7,041 nucleotides of DNA from an uncultured Eubacteriales bacterium (GTDB lineage Bacteria > Bacillota > Clostridia > Lachnospirales > Lachnospiraceae): NCBI GenBank assembly GCA_900321505.1, contig ONWK01000266.1, forward strand, positions 1 through 7,041. Direction: 5' to 3'. The position numbers were made by a program, and so were the translations under genes. This document shows, piece by piece, positions 6,091 through 7,041 of the stretch (its first letter is position 1; every line of letters begins with the position of its first letter). Under the pieces are notes generated by a model that saw nothing but the letters and a program-made list of their open reading frames with translations, had not been told where the DNA came from and searched no databases.

Positions 6091-7041
6091 TCAATTCTCA
6101 GCTTCTTCTTTTCTGAGTTCTATGCCAAGCTCCTCAAGCTGTACCGGATCCACCACATTCGGCGCCTCGCTCATAAGGTCGGATGCATCCTTAACCTTCG
6201 GGAAGGCTATAACCTCACGGATGGAATCACATTTACACATCAGCATGAGCAGACGGTCAAGGCCGTAAGCCAGCCCTGCGTGCGGGGGTACCCCGTACTT
6301 AAATGCCGTAAGCAGGAAGCCGAACTTGTCATTGGCGCTTTCCTTCGTAAGTCCGATAACCTCAAACATCTTTTCCTGAATATCGTTCTGGTGTATACGT
6401 ACCGAGCCTCCGCCGATCTCAACGCCGTTAAGTACGATGTCATAGGCCTTTGCACGTACCGCTCCCGGATCCGAATCGAGCTTGTCAATATCCTCCTCCA
6501 TAGGCATGGTGAAGGGATGATGCATTGCCACAAAGCGGTTCTCATCCTCGCTCCACTCAAGCAGCGGGAACTCAGTGATCCATACGAATTTATATGTATC
6601 CCTGTCAAGGATGCCCATTTCCTCCGCCATGTGGCAGCGAAGAGCGCCCAGGGTTTCAAGCACAAGCTTCTTCTTTGCATCGGCAAGGATCAGCACCAGA
6701 TCTCCTGCACCGGCGCCTGCCCTCTCCTTTATCGCCGTAAGCTCCTCAGGAGTCATGAACTTGGCAAAGCTGCATTTTTCTTCTCCGTCCGGAGAGATGG
6801 AGATGTAGGCCAGGCCTTTCATACCGTAGCCCTTAACGAATTCGGTCAGGGCGTCCAGCTTCTTTCTTGCCATTCCGCCCATACCCGGAACCGTGATGCA
6901 GCGTACGGTTCCGCCTGCAGAAAGAGCTCCGGAAAATACAACGAATTCCGTACCCGCAACCACATCGGAAAGATCCTTAAGCTCCATATCAAAACGAAGA
7001 TCCGGCTTATCCGAACCATAACGTTCCATGGCTTCATGCCA
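6091..7041 (-). CDS. aspS: Aspartyl-tRNA synthetase, C-terminal part (5' end outside window)
   Basis: The frame is open from the right edge to TGA at 6093-6091, giving the last 316 residues of a protein normally close to 590; the ATG at 7029 is internal. The enzyme charges tRNA-Asp with aspartate using ATP in the cytoplasm. Visible hallmarks, numbered from the first visible residue, are YGSDKPDLRF (8-17), the bacterial GAD insertion domain (about 25-150), FVWITEFPLLEW (152-163), AMHHPFT (172-178), GGGSVRIH (210-217), FKYGVPPHAGLAYGLDR with class II motif 3 (247-263), and DSIREVIAFPK (272-282). The C-terminal tail, with NVVDPVQLEELGI, is typical of Clostridia. No terminator is visible before the prepilin peptidase gene 40 bp downstream, so the two are probably co-transcribed. 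The 10-bp palindrome in that gap is too short to terminate. Confidence 0.97.
   Translation of the reverse strand, partial: WHEAMERYGSDKPDLRFDMELKDLSDVVAGTEFVVFSGALSAGGTVRCITVPGMGGMARKKLDALTEFVKGYGMKGLAYISISPDGEEKCSFAKFMTPEELTAIKERAGAGAGDLVLILADAKKKLVLETLGALRCHMAEEMGILDRDTYKFVWITEFPLLEWSEDENRFVAMHHPFTMPMEEDIDKLDSDPGAVRAKAYDIVLNGVEIGGGSVRIHQNDIQEKMFEVIGLTKESANDKFGFLLTAFKYGVPPHAGLAYGLDRLLMLMCKCDSIREVIAFPKVKDASDLMSEAPNVVDPVQLEELGIELRKEEAEN

Overview
The window looks like ordinary chromosome from a Gram-positive anaerobe of the class Clostridia, most likely a Lachnospiraceae member. Three things suggest this: strong GGAGG-type ribosome binding sites, an aspartyl-tRNA synthetase with a Clostridia-like C-terminus, and a very large protein that I recognise, from memory, as DUF5717-like, a family I associate with Lachnospiraceae. 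Composition is moderate in GC and looks even across the window. I saw no insertion sequence, integrase, CRISPR array, tRNA or rRNA, and no sign of a mobile island.

Layout. Positions 1-2396 (minus strand) hold the first 798 codons of the large DUF5717-like protein, which runs off the left edge. Positions 2397-2549 form a 153-bp divergent intergenic region with promoter-like elements on both strands and a small hairpin. Positions 2550-3611 (plus strand) encode a stand-alone fold-type I PLP enzyme that resembles CobD more than HisC. A symmetrical hairpin at 3622-3658 can terminate transcription from both sides. Positions 3676-5178 (minus) encode a secreted protein with about ten aromatic cell-wall/glucan-binding-type repeats and a C-terminal domain resembling a degenerate glycerophosphodiester phosphodiesterase. 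Positions 5250-6050 (minus) encode an A24 prepilin peptidase without the usual zinc-binding cysteines. Positions 6091-7041 (minus) are the C-terminal part of aspS, which enters from the right edge.

How the genes fit together. aspS, the prepilin peptidase and the repeat protein lie on one strand with gaps of 40 and about 71 bp and no visible terminator between them, so they probably share a transcript that ends at the 3622-3658 hairpin. The two downstream genes both concern the cell envelope: one processes prepilin-like leaders at the membrane, the other is exported and probably wall-attached. The CobD-like enzyme and the DUF5717-like gene are divergently transcribed from a shared control region. 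No cobalamin, histidine or pilus genes are present, so the pathways of the PLP enzyme and the peptidase cannot be fixed from this window. No stretch longer than about 155 bp lacks a gene. The most interesting items are the degenerate phosphodiesterase-like surface protein, the cysteine-free prepilin peptidase and the large uncharacterised DUF5717-like protein.
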